DNA of 64,000 nucleotides from Mixta calida (GTDB taxonomy: Bacteria > Pseudomonadota > Gammaproteobacteria > Enterobacterales > Enterobacteriaceae): the NCBI RefSeq assembly GCF_002953215.1, contig NZ_CP026378.1, positions 3,020,540 to 3,084,539 of the forward strand, given 5' to 3'. Position numbers and translations under genes: made by a program. A model generated the notes under the pieces. That model saw only the letters and a list, made by a program, of their open reading frames with translations, ran no database searches and was not told where the DNA came from. Shown piece after piece: positions 27,355-41,398 of this stretch (position 1 is the first letter of the stretch; every line of letters begins with the position of its first letter).

Positions 27355-28812
27355 TTACATCAGCGGCTGCGCCATCTGCACCAGACTGATCAGCGGCTGA
27401 GGATAAACACCCAGCAGCAGTACCAGAATAGCGGAGATCAGCACCACCACGCCGCCTGCGGTAAACGCCCAGTTAGCCGGCGTATCGCGGGTATGCAGTT
27501 CCGGCGGGCTGAGGTAGAGGCTGACGGTGACGCGCAGGTAGTAGTAAAGGCCAATGGCGCTGCCTAAGACGACCGCGCCGGTCAGCCACCACAGCGAGGC
27601 GTTGACGCCCAGCGCGATCACATAGAACTTGCCGATAAAGCCCAACGTCATCGGGATACCCGCCAGCGACAGCATCATTACCGTCATGACCCCCGACAGC
27701 ACCGGACGATGCCAGAACAGACCACGGTAGGAGTAAAGCGAATCGGCGTCCGGCCCGCGATAAGGGCTGGACATCAGGCTGACCACGCCGAACGCGCCGA
27801 TGCTGCTGAACAGGTAACCGGCCAGGTAAACGCCGGCGGTTTCCAGCGACATCTGATGCGACTGCACCGCAATCAGCGCCACCATCAGATACCCGAGGTG
27901 GGAGATGGAGGAGTAGCCCAGCAGACGCTTGATGTTGCTCTGGCTGATCGCCAGCAGGTTACCAAACAGGATGGAGACCACGGCGATGATCGCCAGCACG
28001 TTGCGCACCGCTTCGCTGTCGGTGGCTGGCGCGTACATAAACAGACGCATCAGCGCACCGAAGATGGCAATTTTACTGGCGGTCGCCAGGAAGGTGGAGA
28101 CCGGCGCAGGCGCGCCCTGATAGACATCCGGCGTCCAGAGGTGGAACGGCACCAGCGACAGCTTGAAGCCCAGACCGATAATCATCATTCCCAGGCCTAC
28201 CAGCAGCAGCGGCTGATGCAGCATGCTGTCGGTCAGGCTTTTACCCAGATCGACAAAGCTCAGGCTGCCGGAATCGGCATAGACCAGCGCGATGCCGAAC
28301 AGCAGGAAGGACGAGGCGGCCGCCGACAGGATGGTGTACTTCAGCGCCGCTTCCAGCGAGCGCTTCTGACGGAAGGCGTAGCCAATCAGACCGAACAGCG
28401 GCAGCGACAGCAGCTCTACGCCGATAAACAGCGAGGCCATGTGATTGGCGCTCGCCAACACCACGCCACCCAGCGCGGCGATCAGCACCAGCAGGTAGAA
28501 CTCGTCGCAGTTATCGCTGAAGCCTTGCAGCCAGGGATAGGCGAAGGTACAGGTCGCCAGGCTCGCCAGCATCACCAGACCGGTATAGAACATCGAAAAG
28601 CCGTCGACGCGCAGCAGCGGCGTGACGTCCATCGGCCCTGCCTGGCCGACAAACCAGAGTGACAACAGCGCGAGGTTGAGGCCAATTACGGTCAGCGTCG
28701 CATTGACAAAATGGTTGCGTCGCCACGCAATGGACAGCATCACAACCACCACCGTCAATCCGACGATCAACAGCGGCAGCAGCGCGATCAATTGTTGAGG
28801 AGTTATTGTCAT
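27355..28812 (-). CDS. nuoN: NADH-quinone oxidoreductase subunit N
   Basis: The last gene of the nuo operon; an antiporter-like proton-pumping subunit of the complex I membrane arm, 485 residues, with about 14 membrane helices. The conserved charged residues within membrane helices lie in blocks such as [37 protein letters not shown] and [25 protein letters not shown]. Only 6 bp separate it from nuoM, so the genes are transcribed together. Confidence 0.97.
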   Translation of the reverse strand: MTITPQQLIALLPLLIVGLTVVVVMLSIAWRRNHFVNATLTVIGLNLALLSLWFVGQAGPMDVTPLLRVDGFSMFYTGLVMLASLATCTFAYPWLQGFSDNCDEFYLLVLIAALGGVVLASANHMASLFIGVELLSLPLFGLIGYAFRQKRSLEAALKYTILSAAASSFLLFGIALVYADSGSLSFVDLGKSLTDSMLHQPLLLVGLGMMIIGLGFKLSLVPFHLWTPDVYQGAPAPVSTFLATASKIAIFGALMRLFMYAPATDSEAVRNVLAIIAVVSILFGNLLAISQSNIKRLLGYSSISHLGYLMVALIAVQSHQMSLETAGVYLAGYLFSSIGAFGVVSLMSSPYRGPDADSLYSYRGLFWHRPVLSGVMTVMMLSLAGIPMTLGFIGKFYVIALGVNASLWWLTGAVVLGSAIGLYYYLRVTVSLYLSPPELHTRDTPANWAFTAGGVVVLISAILVLLLGVYPQPLISLVQMAQPLM

Positions 28813-28818
28813 GGCGAA

Positions 28819-30339
28819 TTACGGCCTTGTAGTTGAAATTGAAGCGGTATACCACTGCTGAATGTTGCTCATTGCAGCGTGTGAGGTGTCCAGAATCGGC
28901 TGCGGGTAGATCCCCAACAGCACCAGCAGAACCACCAGCACCATAATCATAATGAACTCACGCGGGGACATGCCGCGCAGCGGCGTCTCCGACTTCGGCG
29001 CACCGTAATAGGCGCGCTGCATCATGATCAGCGAGTAAACAGAGGCGAACACCAGACCGAACGTGGCGATAACGATAATGGTCGGCACGACCTGGAAGCT
29101 GCCGGTCAGGATCATAAATTCGCCAGCGAAGTTGCCGGTACCCGGCATCCCCAGGTTCGCCACCGCGAAGAACAGCGACAGACCGGGAATCCACTTGATG
29201 CGTGACCAGAGGCCGCCCATCTCGCGCATATCACGAGTATGCAGACGCTCATAAAGCTGGCCGCAAAGAATAAACAGCGCCGCTGCGGAAAGGCCGTGCG
29301 CGATCATCTGCACCACCGCGCCCTGGAAGGCCAGCTGGCTGCCGGTATAGATGGCGATCAGCACGAAGCCCATATGGGAGATGGAGGTGTAGGCGATAAG
29401 ACGCTTGATATCGGTCTGCGAAAAGGCCATCCAGGCGCCGTAGAAGATGCCGATAATGCCAAGCCACATTGCGACAGGCGCGAATTCCGCCGACGCGTTC
29501 GGGAACAGCGGCAGGCTGAAGCGCAGCAGACCGTAGGCGGCGGTTTTCAGCAGAATACCGGCCAGATCGACGGAACCCGCGGTCGGCGCCTGACTGTGCG
29601 CGTCCGGCAGCCAGCCGTGCAGCGGCACCACCGGCATTTTTACCGCGAAGGCGATAAAGAAGCCGAGCATCAGCAGGTATTCCACGGTGTGCGACATCGG
29701 GGTCTGCAACAGCGTTTCATAGTTGAAGGTCCAGACGCCGGTCGCGCGGTAATGCACGAACACCAGGCCCAGAATCGCAATCAACATCACCAGGCCGCTC
29801 GCCTGGGTATAGATAAAGAACTTGGTGGCGGCGGTAATACGGGTTTTGCCGTCGGACGCCTTATGTCCCCAGAGCGCGATGAGGAAATACATCGGCACCA
29901 GCATCATCTCCCAGAAGAAGAAGAACAGGAACATATCGATAGAGAGGAACACACCGATTACGCCGCCCAGGATCCACATCAGGTTGAGGTGGAAGAAACC
30001 CTGATACTTTTCGATTTCATTCCAGGAGCAGAGCACCGCCATCAGACCCAGCAGGCCGGTCAGCACCACCATCAGCAGCGACAGACCATCCAGCGCCAGG
30101 TGGAACGCAATGCCGAAGCGCGGTATCCAGGGAACGGAAAACTCAGACTGCCACTGCGGAAGACCGGCGGCCTGGGTCAGTGAATAGCCTCCCTGCAACC
30201 AGAGCTGCAGTGAAAGCGCCAGCGTCAGGCCCATTGTAATCAGGGCGATCCAGCGCGGCGTCCTGGCGCCTAAGCGCTCGGCGAGCCAGCAGAGGAAGCC
30301 ACCGACAAACGGGATAACAATTAGCCAAGGTAATAACAT
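28819..30339 (-). CDS. nuoM: NADH-quinone oxidoreductase subunit M
   Basis: A second antiporter-like subunit of the membrane arm, 506 residues. The channel motif region is PLHGWLPDAHSQAPTAGSVDLAGILLKTAAYGLLRF, and the lysine- and histidine-containing helices (AFSQTDIKRLIAYTSISHMGFVLIA) are intact. A 126-bp gap containing a hairpin separates it from nuoL, so it may be translated or stabilised independently. Confidence 0.97.
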   Translation of the reverse strand: MLLPWLIVIPFVGGFLCWLAERLGARTPRWIALITMGLTLALSLQLWLQGGYSLTQAAGLPQWQSEFSVPWIPRFGIAFHLALDGLSLLMVVLTGLLGLMAVLCSWNEIEKYQGFFHLNLMWILGGVIGVFLSIDMFLFFFFWEMMLVPMYFLIALWGHKASDGKTRITAATKFFIYTQASGLVMLIAILGLVFVHYRATGVWTFNYETLLQTPMSHTVEYLLMLGFFIAFAVKMPVVPLHGWLPDAHSQAPTAGSVDLAGILLKTAAYGLLRFSLPLFPNASAEFAPVAMWLGIIGIFYGAWMAFSQTDIKRLIAYTSISHMGFVLIAIYTGSQLAFQGAVVQMIAHGLSAAALFILCGQLYERLHTRDMREMGGLWSRIKWIPGLSLFFAVANLGMPGTGNFAGEFMILTGSFQVVPTIIVIATFGLVFASVYSLIMMQRAYYGAPKSETPLRGMSPREFIMIMVLVVLLVLLGIYPQPILDTSHAAMSNIQQWYTASISTTRP

Positions 30340-30432
30340 GGCGGTTACGGTCCCTTTTCTAGTCCTGCATGAGCCGTCGGCAACCTTTGCCGCACGCGCT
30401 CAACCTCAGGTTTTTTTACAAGCTTATCGGGT

Positions 30433-30454
30433 GGGATGCGGCTAACCGCATCCC
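30433..30454. other. hairpin in the nuoL-nuoM spacer
   Basis: GGGATGCGG-CTAA-CCGCATCCC is a perfect 9-bp stem in the 126-bp spacer. There is no adjacent T tract, so it is more likely a processing or stability element within the polycistronic message than a terminator. Confidence 0.55.
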
Positions 30455-30465
30455 GCTCACTAACC

Positions 30466-32297
<1,832 letters not shown>

Positions 32298-32301
<4 letters not shown>

Positions 32302-32600
32302 CCGCGCATCTCGCTTACTGTGTCAATGTTCAGGGTTTGACGACGGCGGTAAAGCTGCAGCAACAGCGCAAGGCCGATACTGGCTTCCGCTGCGGCGAGG
32401 CTGATCGCCAGGATATACATCACCTGGCCATCCGCCTGCCCCCAGTAGCTTCCCGCCACCACTAACGCCAGGGCTGCGGCATTAATCATGATTTCCAGAC
32501 CGATCAGCATAAACAGCAGATTGCGACGCAGCACCAGCGAGGTCAGTCCGAGAACAAACAGCACGGCCGCCAGAATCAGTCCATGTTGCAGAGGGATCAT
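32298..32600 (-). CDS. nuoK: NADH-quinone oxidoreductase subunit K
   Basis: A 100-residue protein with three membrane helices. The two buried glutamates of the proton path are visible in [13 protein letters not shown] and [17 protein letters not shown]. It overlaps both nuoL and nuoJ by 4 bp (ATGA), giving tight translational coupling. Confidence 0.97.
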
Positions 32601-33154
32601 ACGCGCTCCTCCTTACTTTTTGCCGTCGCCGCATCGCTGACGCGATTGCTTAATATTTCGCCATGGCGATCTTCACGGCCGATATGGAACGCCACGACCA
32701 GGCCCGCCAGCAGCAGCATGGAGGCCAGCTCCACCGCCAGCACGTAAGGACCGAACAGGCTGATGCCGACCGCTTTCGCGTCGATCATCGTGCCGTCGAT
32801 GCCCTGATCGTTGGCGGTCATGATGGCGTAGACCATCACCACCAGCAGCAGCAGCGAGACCAGGCCCGGCCCGATCCACAGTGAAGGCTGCAACCACTGG
32901 CGCTCCTGGTTTTCCACCGATTTGCCGAGGTTCAGCATCATCACCACGAAGACAAACAGCACCATGATGGCGCCCGCGTAAACGATGATCTCCAGCGCGC
33001 CGGCGAAATAGGCGCCGAGCGAAAAGAAGACGCCGGCAATCGCCAATAGCGAGATGATCAGGTACAGCAGCGCATGTACCGGGTTGGTGTGGGTGATCAC
33101 GCGCAGCGTGGTTAACACCGCCACCAGACCACAAAGATAAAACGCAAATTCCAT
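32597..33154 (-). CDS. nuoJ: NADH-quinone oxidoreductase subunit J
   Basis: A 185-residue membrane subunit with five predicted helices. The conserved helix containing the pi-bulge region reads [26 protein letters not shown]. It sits between nuoK (4-bp overlap) and nuoI (10-bp gap). Confidence 0.97.
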   Translation of the reverse strand: MEFAFYLCGLVAVLTTLRVITHTNPVHALLYLIISLLAIAGVFFSLGAYFAGALEIIVYAGAIMVLFVFVVMMLNLGKSVENQERQWLQPSLWIGPGLVSLLLLVVMVYAIMTANDQGIDGTMIDAKAVGISLFGPYVLAVELASMLLLAGLVVAFHIGREDRHGEILSNRVSDAATAKSKEERV

Positions 33155-33164
33155 GCCGGGCTCC

Positions 33165-33707
33165 TTAAGGTAACAAGCCTTTGACGTCGATGGGTTTGGC
33201 TTCGTTTTCCGCTTCGCCCTTGTCTTTCCCTTCGATCGCCATGCCTGCCATACGGTAGAAGTTGTATTCCGGGTATTTGCCCGGCCCTGAAATCAGCAGG
33301 TCTTCTTTTTCGTACACCAGATCCTGACGTTTGAATTCACCCAGCTCGAAATCCGGCGTCAGCTGAATCGCGGTCGTCGGGCAGGCTTCTTCACACATGC
33401 CGCAGAAAATGCAGCGCGAAAAGTTGATGCGGAAAAATTCCGGGTACCAGCGGCCATCTTTCGTTTCCGCCTTTTGCAGCGAAATACAGCTGACCGGGCA
33501 AGCGACGGCGCACAGGTTGCACGCCACGCAGCGCTCTTCCCCGTCCGGGTCGCGCGTCAGTACGATGCGTCCGCGGTAACGGGGCGGCAGGTAAACCGGC
33601 TCTTCCGGATACATTTGGGTTTCGCGCTTGGCGAAGGCGTGCATGCCTACCATCCAGATACTGCGTACCTGAGTGCCGAAACCGACAATAATGTCTTTTA
33701 ATGTCAT
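33165..33707 (-). CDS. nuoI: NADH-quinone oxidoreductase subunit I
   Basis: The 180-residue connecting subunit that holds two [4Fe-4S] clusters (N6a, N6b). Both CxxCxxCxxxCP motifs are complete ([15 protein letters not shown] and [12 protein letters not shown]). A short amphipathic N-terminus ([14 protein letters not shown]) rests on the membrane. Thirteen bp separate it from nuoH. Confidence 0.97.
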   Translation of the reverse strand: MTLKDIIVGFGTQVRSIWMVGMHAFAKRETQMYPEEPVYLPPRYRGRIVLTRDPDGEERCVACNLCAVACPVSCISLQKAETKDGRWYPEFFRINFSRCIFCGMCEEACPTTAIQLTPDFELGEFKRQDLVYEKEDLLISGPGKYPEYNFYRMAGMAIEGKDKGEAENEAKPIDVKGLLP

Positions 33708-33720
33708 GGTTACAACCCCT

Positions 33721-34698
33721 TTACTGCGCGTTGTACAGAATCACTGCGGCGGTAGCCAGCAGGTTCAACAGCGTCAACGGCAGACATACTTTCCAGCCGA
33801 AGGACATTACCTGGTCATAGCGCGGACGCGGCAGCGCGGCACGAATCAGAATGAACATCATCATGAAGAAGGCCGTTTTGATGGCGAACCAGATAAAGGG
33901 CGGCAGCCACGGGCCGTGCCAGCCGCCGAAGAACAGCGTCACAATCAGCGCGGAAACCGTAGTAATCGCCACATACTCGCCCACGAAGAACAGACCGAAC
34001 TTCATGCCGGAATATTCGATGTGGTAGCCGTCCGCCAGTTCCTGCTCCGCTTCCGGCTGGTCGAACGGATGACGGTGACACACCGCCACGCCAGCGATAC
34101 AGAAGGTGAGGAAGCCGAAGAACTGCGGGATGATGTTCCACAGGTGCGTCTGGTCGTTAACGATGTCGTTCATATTGAACGATCCCGCCTGCGCCACCAC
34201 GCCCATCAGCGACAGTCCAAGAAACACTTCGTAGCTCAGCGTCTGGGCGGACGCACGCATCGCGCCCAGCAGCGAGTATTTGTTGTTGCTCGACCAGCCA
34301 GCGAACAGCACCGCATAGACCGCCAGGCCCGCCATCATCAGGAAGAACAGCAGCCCGATGTTCAGGTCGGTCACCATCCAGGTCGGACTGACCGGCACGA
34401 TAGCGAACGCCAACAGCAGCGAAACGAAGGCGATAACCGGCGCCAGGGTGAAGATAAAGCGATCGGTAAACGGCGGAACCCAGTCCTCTTTAAAGAACAT
34501 TTTGATCATGTCCGCCACCAGCTGCAGCGATCCGCCCCAGCCGACACGGTTAGGCCCGTAGCGGTTCTGGAACAGACCGAGCAGACGGCGCTCGCCGAAG
34601 CTCATAAAGGCGCCGCAGGCAACCACCACCAGCAGGATGACGATCGCTTTCAGTACGCCCAGCAAAATATCGATAACATCCGGTGTCAACCAGCTCAT
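33721..34698 (-). CDS. nuoH: NADH-quinone oxidoreductase subunit H
   Basis: A 325-residue membrane subunit with about eight helices that forms part of the quinone channel entry (the E channel). Conserved blocks are [53 protein letters not shown] and [13 protein letters not shown]. It overlaps the nuoG stop by 4 bp. Confidence 0.97.
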   Translation of the reverse strand: MSWLTPDVIDILLGVLKAIVILLVVVACGAFMSFGERRLLGLFQNRYGPNRVGWGGSLQLVADMIKMFFKEDWVPPFTDRFIFTLAPVIAFVSLLLAFAIVPVSPTWMVTDLNIGLLFFLMMAGLAVYAVLFAGWSSNNKYSLLGAMRASAQTLSYEVFLGLSLMGVVAQAGSFNMNDIVNDQTHLWNIIPQFFGFLTFCIAGVAVCHRHPFDQPEAEQELADGYHIEYSGMKFGLFFVGEYVAITTVSALIVTLFFGGWHGPWLPPFIWFAIKTAFFMMMFILIRAALPRPRYDQVMSFGWKVCLPLTLLNLLATAAVILYNAQ

Positions 34699-37418
34699 TG
34701 TGCCGCCTCCCGCAGAGTCTCAATGTCGGCGCCCGACAGGAACGGCGGAACGCCCGGCATGCCGAGCGGCAAGCCCACCTGCCCCGCCTGCAACGCGTCC
34801 GAGAAGCGGACGGGCAGACGCAGCGTTTCGCCGGCGCAGTTCAGCTCCAGCGCCGCGCCAGCGTTAACGCCGAGCGTGGCGGCGTCGGCCGGGTTGATCA
34901 CTATCGCCGGCTGCGGCATACGCTGCTGCATCACCGGCGCGCGCTGCGACATCTCTTCGCTGCCGAACAGGTTGTAGTAAGGCGCGACGCGCCAGCCGCC
35001 GTTGCGGGCGAAGGCGGTCGGCACGCGATCGAACCAGCTAAGCTGGCCTGCGGAAGCTTCAAACAGACGCACGCCGGGATCGCCGTTGCGCAGTTTGCCG
35101 CCTACTTCATCCTGGAACTTATTCCACGCCTGCGGAGAGTTCCAGCCTGGCGCCCAGGCGAAAGGAATATCCGAGCGCGGCGCGCTGGGCTGGTTGTTGC
35201 CTTCCATCGAGAAGGAGAACATGGTATCCACATCCTGCGGCTGACGCGGCTCGTGCACGCTGATATTGGCGCGCGCGGCGGTGCGTCCGCTGGAGCGATG
35301 CGGCGAACGCGCCAGCTTCTGACCGCGAATGCGGAAAGAGGCGTCCGGCGCGGCCTCTTTAATGCCTTTCAGCTGCGGCAGCGCGAGCGCCACGGCGTCG
35401 ATAACATGATCGAGCTGCGTCCAGTCGACGCGGCGGCTCTGGATGGCGCTGTGCAGCGAGTGCAGCCAGCGCCAGCTTTCCAGCATGACTACCTGATGAT
35501 CGTAATAAGCAGGATCGTAAACCTGGAAGAAGCGTTGCGCGCGTCCTTCCTGGTTAATCAGCGTGCCGTCGCTTTCGGCAAAGCTGGCGCCCGACAGAAT
35601 CAGACCCGCTTTTTCCATGGTCGCGGTGCGCTGATGATCGAGCACGATAACGTTGTCAACGTGGCGCAGGGCCGCGTCCACCTTCGCTTTCGGCGCGTGA
35701 CGGTAGAGATCGTTCTCCATGACCACCACCGCGTCGGTGCTGCCGCTCTCCAGCTGGTTCAGCGCATCGTCAAGCGTCATGCCGCCGATCATGCCCAGGC
35801 CGACGCTGTTGGCGGCGGAGGCGATCAGCGTAATGCCGACGTCGGCGCCGCGGCCTTTCAGCGCGCGCGCTACGTTAGCCGCCGCTTCAATCATCGCTTC
35901 GCTGCCGGAATGGGTGCCGGAGATGATTAACGGTTTTTTCGCACCGGCCAGCGCCTGCACGATCACATCGACTTTGCTGTTGAGACTGCTGTCGAAATCG
36001 CTAACCGCCGGGGCGCTTTCATCAAGCGCATGGGCGATGGCGAAGCCGAGACGCGCCTGATCTTCCACCGGCGCGCGGTAGCTCCAGGCGGCGATATCAT
36101 CTAAGCGGGTTTCATCGACGTTAGTGACGAACAGCGGATGTTTGGCGTGTTGGCCGATATTCAGAATGGCGGCGATCTGCCAGTCGGCGACTTTCTGCGC
36201 CGCCGCCATTTCACGCGCCTTGCCCTTCACGGCCTGACGCACCGCCAGCGCCACGCGCGCGCCGGTCTGGGTCAGATCTTCGCCCAGCACCAGCACCGCA
36301 TCGTAGCTTTCGATTTCACGCAGCGCCGGCGTATGGATGCCGCCTTCGCGCAATACTTTCAGCATCAGATCCAGCCGCGCCTGCTCGCCCGCCGGCATGC
36401 CGGTGGAGAAGTTGGCCGCGCCGACCAGTTCGCGCAGGGCGAAGTTGCTTTCCACGCTGGCGCGCGGCGAGCCGATGCCGATCACTTTTTTCGCCTGACG
36501 CAGCACATCCGCCGCGCCCTGTATCGCCTGTTCAGCGTTAAGCGCCACCCAGTTGTCGCCGCGACGCTGCATCGGCTGACGCGGACGATCCTTACGGTTC
36601 ACATAGCCATAGCCGAAACGGCCACGATCGCACAGGAAGTAGTGGTTCACGCTGCCGTTGTAGCGGTTTTCGATACGGCGCAGTTCGCCATAGCGTTCGC
36701 CTGGGCTGATGTTGCAGCCGACGCTGCACTGCTGGCAGATGCTCGGCGCGAACTGCATGTCCCATTTACGGTTGTAGCGTTCGGAGTGGGTTTTGTCGGT
36801 AAAAACGCCGGTCGGGCAAATTTCCACGAGGTTGCCGGAGAATTCGCTCTCCAGCGTACCCTCTTCCGGGCGGCCGAAGTAGACGTTGTCATGTGCGCCG
36901 TAAACGCCCAGATCTTTGCCGTCGGCATAATCTTTGTAATAGCGCACGCAGCGATAGCAGGCGATACAGCGGTTCATCTCGTGGGAGATAAACGGACCGA
37001 GATCCTGGTTGCGGTGGGTGCGCTTGGTGAAGCGGTAGCGGCGGAAGCTGTGGCCGGTCATCACCGTCATATCCTGCAGATGGCAGTTGCCACCCTCTTC
37101 GCAGACAGGACAATCGTGCGGGTGGTTGGTCATCAGCCACTCGACCACGCTTTCACGGAACTCTTTCGCTTCACTATCATCAATAGAAATAAAGGTGCCG
37201 TCGGCGGCGGGCGTCATGCAGGACATGACGAGGCGACCGCGGGTATCCTCAGCGTTTTGGTATTGCTTTACCGCGCACTGGCGGCAGGCGCCAACGCTTC
37301 CCAGCGCCGGATGCCAGCAAAAATAAGGAATATCCAGGCCAAGGGAGAGACACGCCTGCAGCAGGTTGTCCGCCCCGTCCACCTCATATTCTTTACCGTC
37401 TACATGAATTGTAGCCAT
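34695..37418 (-). CDS. nuoG: NADH-quinone oxidoreductase subunit G
   Basis: The largest peripheral-arm subunit, 907 residues from the start at 37418 ([13 protein letters not shown]). It carries the [2Fe-2S] N1b site ([15 protein letters not shown]) and the histidine-containing N5 motif ([18 protein letters not shown]). It also carries N4 ([11 protein letters not shown]) and the extra N7 cluster found in E. coli-type enzymes (CQQCSVGCN). The remainder is a molybdopterin-oxidoreductase-like fold without cofactor. Starts at 37427 and 37463 are in frame, but the chosen start gives nearly the E. coli length (908). The gap to nuoF is about 199 bp, much longer than usual. Confidence 0.96.
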   Translation of the reverse strand: MATIHVDGKEYEVDGADNLLQACLSLGLDIPYFCWHPALGSVGACRQCAVKQYQNAEDTRGRLVMSCMTPAADGTFISIDDSEAKEFRESVVEWLMTNHPHDCPVCEEGGNCHLQDMTVMTGHSFRRYRFTKRTHRNQDLGPFISHEMNRCIACYRCVRYYKDYADGKDLGVYGAHDNVYFGRPEEGTLESEFSGNLVEICPTGVFTDKTHSERYNRKWDMQFAPSICQQCSVGCNISPGERYGELRRIENRYNGSVNHYFLCDRGRFGYGYVNRKDRPRQPMQRRGDNWVALNAEQAIQGAADVLRQAKKVIGIGSPRASVESNFALRELVGAANFSTGMPAGEQARLDLMLKVLREGGIHTPALREIESYDAVLVLGEDLTQTGARVALAVRQAVKGKAREMAAAQKVADWQIAAILNIGQHAKHPLFVTNVDETRLDDIAAWSYRAPVEDQARLGFAIAHALDESAPAVSDFDSSLNSKVDVIVQALAGAKKPLIISGTHSGSEAMIEAAANVARALKGRGADVGITLIASAANSVGLGMIGGMTLDDALNQLESGSTDAVVVMENDLYRHAPKAKVDAALRHVDNVIVLDHQRTATMEKAGLILSGASFAESDGTLINQEGRAQRFFQVYDPAYYDHQVVMLESWRWLHSLHSAIQSRRVDWTQLDHVIDAVALALPQLKGIKEAAPDASFRIRGQKLARSPHRSSGRTAARANISVHEPRQPQDVDTMFSFSMEGNNQPSAPRSDIPFAWAPGWNSPQAWNKFQDEVGGKLRNGDPGVRLFEASAGQLSWFDRVPTAFARNGGWRVAPYYNLFGSEEMSQRAPVMQQRMPQPAIVINPADAATLGVNAGAALELNCAGETLRLPVRFSDALQAGQVGLPLGMPGVPPFLSGADIETLREAAQ

Positions 37419-37617
37419 AGTGAACATGCTTCCGTAAGGCTCGGATTTCCGAGCGTTAAACACAATTCTTTTTTACCCTTCGCCTTTCAGGCCGCAGCGG
37501 TGTTGGCTGCCTTCACTCACCGCGCTTGCTTATTTCTGTAAGCGCGGGGGACTGATTCATCGCTGCGCCAGGCGACAGGGTAAAGCGGCGCTAACCGTAT
37601 TCCGTTGCTGCTCTGTT
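37419..37617. other. long nuoF-nuoG spacer with hairpin
   Basis: About 199 bp without a gene. It contains an inverted repeat CGCGCTTGC ... GTAAGCGCG (about 37520-37547) with one wobble pair, but no T tract. It could hold an internal promoter, a processing hairpin or simply enlarged spacer sequence. No coding potential was seen. Confidence 0.4.
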
Positions 37618-38964
37618 TTACCAGCGCGCTTTCAGCAGGTTAGGCTGAATGCCGTTAATATGACGGGCATTGCCAAAAACCTGCGGCGCGATGCCGGCTT
37701 CGAACTCTTTACGGAAATACTTGATGGCGCTCTGTAAAGGCTCGACCGCGCCGGGCGCATGGGCGCAGAACGTTTTACCTGGGCCGAGCTGTCGGCAGAG
37801 CTGCAGCAGCGTCTCGATATCGCCCGGCTGGCCTTTGCCCTGCTCCAGCGCGCGCAAAATTTTTACGCTCCACGGCAGACCGTCGCGGCACGGCGTACAC
37901 CAGCCGCACGATTCGCGTGCGAAGAACTCTTCCAGGTTGCGCACCAGCGACACCATATTGATCTCGTGGTCTACCGCCATCGCCAGCGCGGTGCCGAGAC
38001 GGCTGCCCGCTTTACCGATACTGGCGAACTCCATCGGCAGATCGAGGTGCTGCTCGGTCAGGAAATCGGTGCCGGCGCCGCCTGGCTGCCAGGCTTTGAA
38101 TTTCAGTCCGTCGCGCATGCCGCCCGCGTAATCTTCCAGAATTTCACGCGCCGTAATGCCGAACGGCAGCTCCCAGACGCCAGGGTTTTTCACGCGCCCG
38201 GAGAAGCCCATCATCTTGGTGCCCGCATCGTCGCTTTTCGACAGCCCCTTGTACCACTCCACGCCGTTAGCAAGGATAGCGGGCACGTTGGAGAGCGTTT
38301 CCACGTTGTTGACGCAGGTCGGCTTGCCCCATACGCCAGCAGAGGCCGGGAACGGCGGTTTGGAGCGCGGGTTGGCGCGGCGGCCTTCCAGCGAGTTGAT
38401 CAGCGCCGTTTCTTCGCCGCAGATATAGCGCCCCGCGCCGGTATGCACGATCAGCTCGAAATCGAAGCCAGTGCCGAGAATATTCTTTCCGAGGAAACCG
38501 GCTTCGGTCGCTTCAGCGATAGCGCGGCGCAGATGCACCGCCGCCTCGATATATTCGCCGCGCAGGAAGATGTAGCCGCGATAAGCTTTCAGCGCGAAGG
38601 CGCTGATCAGCATCCCTTCCACCAGCTGATGCGGCATCTGCTCCATCAGCAGGCGGTCTTTATAGGTGCCCGGCTCCATCTCATCGGCGTTGCAGAGCAG
38701 ATAACGAATGTTCATCGATTCGTCTTTCGGCATCAGGCTCCACTTCAAACCGGTGGAGAAGCCTGCGCCGCCGCGCCCTTTCAGGCCGGAATCTTTTACC
38801 AGCGTGACGATTTCGTCCGGCGCCATGCCTTTCAGCGCCTTTTCCGCGCCAGCGTAGCCGTTTTTGCTGCGGTATTCGTCAAACCAGACCGGCTGCTTGT
38901 CGTCGCGCATGCGCCAGGTCAGCGGATGCGTTTCCGCAGTACGAATGATTTCTTTAACTGTCAT
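37618..38964 (-). CDS. nuoF: NADH-quinone oxidoreductase subunit F (NADH-binding)
   Basis: A 448-residue flavoprotein subunit that binds NADH and FMN and carries the N3 [4Fe-4S] cluster. The NADH/FMN region is [16 protein letters not shown] and [14 protein letters not shown]. The cluster motif is [12 protein letters not shown] with a later cysteine in [14 protein letters not shown]. It overlaps nuoE by 4 bp (ATGA). Confidence 0.97.
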   Translation of the reverse strand: MTVKEIIRTAETHPLTWRMRDDKQPVWFDEYRSKNGYAGAEKALKGMAPDEIVTLVKDSGLKGRGGAGFSTGLKWSLMPKDESMNIRYLLCNADEMEPGTYKDRLLMEQMPHQLVEGMLISAFALKAYRGYIFLRGEYIEAAVHLRRAIAEATEAGFLGKNILGTGFDFELIVHTGAGRYICGEETALINSLEGRRANPRSKPPFPASAGVWGKPTCVNNVETLSNVPAILANGVEWYKGLSKSDDAGTKMMGFSGRVKNPGVWELPFGITAREILEDYAGGMRDGLKFKAWQPGGAGTDFLTEQHLDLPMEFASIGKAGSRLGTALAMAVDHEINMVSLVRNLEEFFARESCGWCTPCRDGLPWSVKILRALEQGKGQPGDIETLLQLCRQLGPGKTFCAHAPGAVEPLQSAIKYFRKEFEAGIAPQVFGNARHINGIQPNLLKARW

Positions 38965-39476
38965 TGATACTGCTCCAGTAACGATGGGATGTTTTCCGGC
39001 GTCAGGTGAACATGGGTGTCCTCGTCCACCATCATCGTCGGGCCTTTATCACAGTTACCCAGGCAGCAGGTCGGCAGAAGCGTGAAGCGGCCGTCGTCAG
39101 TGGTCTGACCCGGCTTGATGTTCAGCGTCTGCTCCAGCGCGGCCTGAATGCCCTGATAGCCGGTAATGTGACAGACCACGCTGTCGCAATAGCGGATAAC
39201 GTGGCGCCCTACCGGCTGACGGAAAATCTGGCTGTAGAATGTCGCAACGCCTTCTACGTCGCTGGCGGGAATGCCCAGCACTTCGGCGATGGCATTGATG
39301 GCACCATCCGGCACCCAGCCGCGCTGCTTCTGCACGATCTTCAGCGCTTCGATTGAGGCTGCGCGTGCATCTTCATAATGGTGTTTTTCATGCTCTATCG
39401 CGTCGCGTTCTGCCGCACTCAGCTCAAAGACCTCATTCGGGTCGATCGTTTCGATGGCAATTTTTTGATCGTGCAT
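38961..39476 (-). CDS. nuoE: NADH-quinone oxidoreductase subunit E
   Basis: A 171-residue thioredoxin-fold subunit that binds the off-pathway [2Fe-2S] N1a cluster. The ligand cysteines are in DSVVCHITG and [13 protein letters not shown], the usual CxxxxC...CxxxC arrangement. It is slightly longer than E. coli NuoE (166) through its N-terminus. Two bp separate it from nuoCD. Confidence 0.97.
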   Translation of the reverse strand: MHDQKIAIETIDPNEVFELSAAERDAIEHEKHHYEDARAASIEALKIVQKQRGWVPDGAINAIAEVLGIPASDVEGVATFYSQIFRQPVGRHVIRYCDSVVCHITGYQGIQAALEQTLNIKPGQTTDDGRFTLLPTCCLGNCDKGPTMMVDEDTHVHLTPENIPSLLEQYQ

Positions 39477-39478
39477 AA

Positions 39479-41278
39479 TTAGCGGTCCACGTCTGACATA
39501 ACAAAATCGATACTACCCAGGTAAACGATCAGGTCGGATACCAGGCTGCCGCGGATCACCGATGGGATCTGCTGCAGATGCGGGAAGCTTGGCGTACGAA
39601 TACGCGTGCGATAGCTTACGGTGCTGCCGTCGCTGGTCAGGTAGTAGCTGTTGATCCCTTTGGTCGCCTCAATCATTTGCAGCGATTCGTTAGCGGGCAT
39701 CACCGGTCCCCATGAAACCTGCAGGAAGTGAGTGATCAGCGTTTCAATATGCTGCAGCGTGCGCTCTTTCGGCGGCGGCGTGGTCAGCGGATGATCGGCT
39801 TTGAACGGCCCGGCAGGCATGTTGTTCAGGCACTGTTCCAGAATGCGCAGGCTCTGCCACATCTCTTCCATTTTCAGCATTACGCGGGTGTAGGCGTCGC
39901 TGACACCGCTGCCGACGGGAATCTCAAAGTCGAAGTTTTCGTAGCCGGAGTATGGACGCCATTTACGCACGTCGAAGTCGACGCCGGTGGCGCGCAGCGC
40001 GGCGCCGGTGGTGCCCCAGGCCAGCGCTTCGTCTTTGCCGTAGGCGGCGACGCCTTTGGCGCGTCCCACCAGCACGCTGTTTTTCAGCGCGACGGTTTCA
40101 TACTCTTTCAGGCGCTTCGGCATCCAGTCGAGGAACTGACGCATCAGGCGTTCCCAGCCGTTCGGCAGGTCGTGCGCGACGCCGCCGATGCGGAACCAGG
40201 CCGGGTGCATACGGAAACCGGTAATCGCTTCCACCACGTCGTAAATTTTCTGACGGTCGGTAAAGGCGAAGAACACCGGCGTCATTGCGCCGACGTCCTG
40301 AATAAAGGTGGAGATGTAGAGCAGGTGGCTATTGATGCGGAACAGCTCGGAGAGCATCACGCGAATCACGTTAACGCGATCCGGCACTACGATGCCTGCC
40401 AGTTTCTCAACCGCCAGCACGTAAGGCATTTCGTTGACGCAGCCGCCCAGATATTCCACGCGGTCGGTATAGGGAATGTAGCTATGCCAGGACTGGCGTT
40501 CGCCCATTTTTTCCGCGCCGCGATGGTGGTAGCCGATATCCGGCACGCAGTCGACGATCTCTTCGCCGTCCAGTTGCAGAATGATGCGGAAGGCACCGTG
40601 CGCCGACGGGTGGTTTGGACCGAGGTTGAGAAACATAAAGTCCTCGTTTTCGGTGCCGCGTTTCATTCCCCACTCTTCCGGTTTGAAGAGCAGCGCTTCC
40701 ATTTCCAGATCTTCTTTCTGCTTAGTCAGCTCATACGGGTCGAACTCGGTGGCGCGTGCCGGGTAGTCTTTACGCAGCGGGTGGCCTTCCCAGGTCGGCG
40801 GCATCATGATGCGTGTCAGATGCGGGTGACCGTCGAACGTGACGCCGAACATCTCCCAGGTTTCACGCTCATACCAGTTGGCGTTCGGGAAAAGTTTGGT
40901 AAAAGTCGGCAGGTGCATGTCGTTTTCGGACAAAGCGACCTTGAGCATAATGTCGCGATTACGTTCAATGGACAGCAGATGATAGAAAACGGAGAAATCG
41001 GCGGCAGGCAGGCCGTTACGGTGAGTGCGCAGGCGCTCATCCATGCCGTGCAGATCGTAGAGCATCACATAGGGTTTCGGCAGTTTACGCAGAAATTCCC
41101 CAATTTCCAGCAGCTGTTCGCGTTTTACCCAAACGACCGGCATCCCGGTGCGGGTTGGCTGAACAGTAAAGGCATCCGGCCCAAAACGGTTACGCAGCTC
41201 GCCGATCACCGGATCATCCAGATGATCCCGGGTTTGCCATGCAGGCTGAGCGAGATCTTGCGTGGTCAAATCTGTCAT
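39479..41278 (-). CDS. nuoC: NADH-quinone oxidoreductase fused subunits C and D
   Basis: A 599-residue fusion typical of enterobacteria. Residues 1-190 are the NuoC (30-kDa) part, including [39 protein letters not shown]. The rest is the NuoD (49-kDa) part that forms the quinone site with NuoB, with the conserved [15 protein letters not shown] loop and its histidines. No cluster-binding cysteines are expected. A 120-bp gap separates it from nuoB. Confidence 0.97.
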   Translation of the reverse strand: MTDLTTQDLAQPAWQTRDHLDDPVIGELRNRFGPDAFTVQPTRTGMPVVWVKREQLLEIGEFLRKLPKPYVMLYDLHGMDERLRTHRNGLPAADFSVFYHLLSIERNRDIMLKVALSENDMHLPTFTKLFPNANWYERETWEMFGVTFDGHPHLTRIMMPPTWEGHPLRKDYPARATEFDPYELTKQKEDLEMEALLFKPEEWGMKRGTENEDFMFLNLGPNHPSAHGAFRIILQLDGEEIVDCVPDIGYHHRGAEKMGERQSWHSYIPYTDRVEYLGGCVNEMPYVLAVEKLAGIVVPDRVNVIRVMLSELFRINSHLLYISTFIQDVGAMTPVFFAFTDRQKIYDVVEAITGFRMHPAWFRIGGVAHDLPNGWERLMRQFLDWMPKRLKEYETVALKNSVLVGRAKGVAAYGKDEALAWGTTGAALRATGVDFDVRKWRPYSGYENFDFEIPVGSGVSDAYTRVMLKMEEMWQSLRILEQCLNNMPAGPFKADHPLTTPPPKERTLQHIETLITHFLQVSWGPVMPANESLQMIEATKGINSYYLTSDGSTVSYRTRIRTPSFPHLQQIPSVIRGSLVSDLIVYLGSIDFVMSDVDR

Positions 41279-41398
41279 ACGTTACTCACCATTCTGGCCT
41301 GAAAACAGGCGCGAAGTCGTTGGTGTCAGGATGAGGTGCGCGCGTTGGTTTGTAATGTTATTGCGCGGCGTGTCAGGCCTCATCCATAAACAGTTGTT

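Noticed and set aside
33673-34977. 434-residue plus-strand frame rich in His, Gln and Arg over nuoH
   Set aside because: Typical low-complexity antisense shadow of a membrane protein gene.
39728-41302. 524-residue plus-strand open frame across nuoCD
   Set aside because: Shadow of the conserved nuoCD gene with no recognisable domains.
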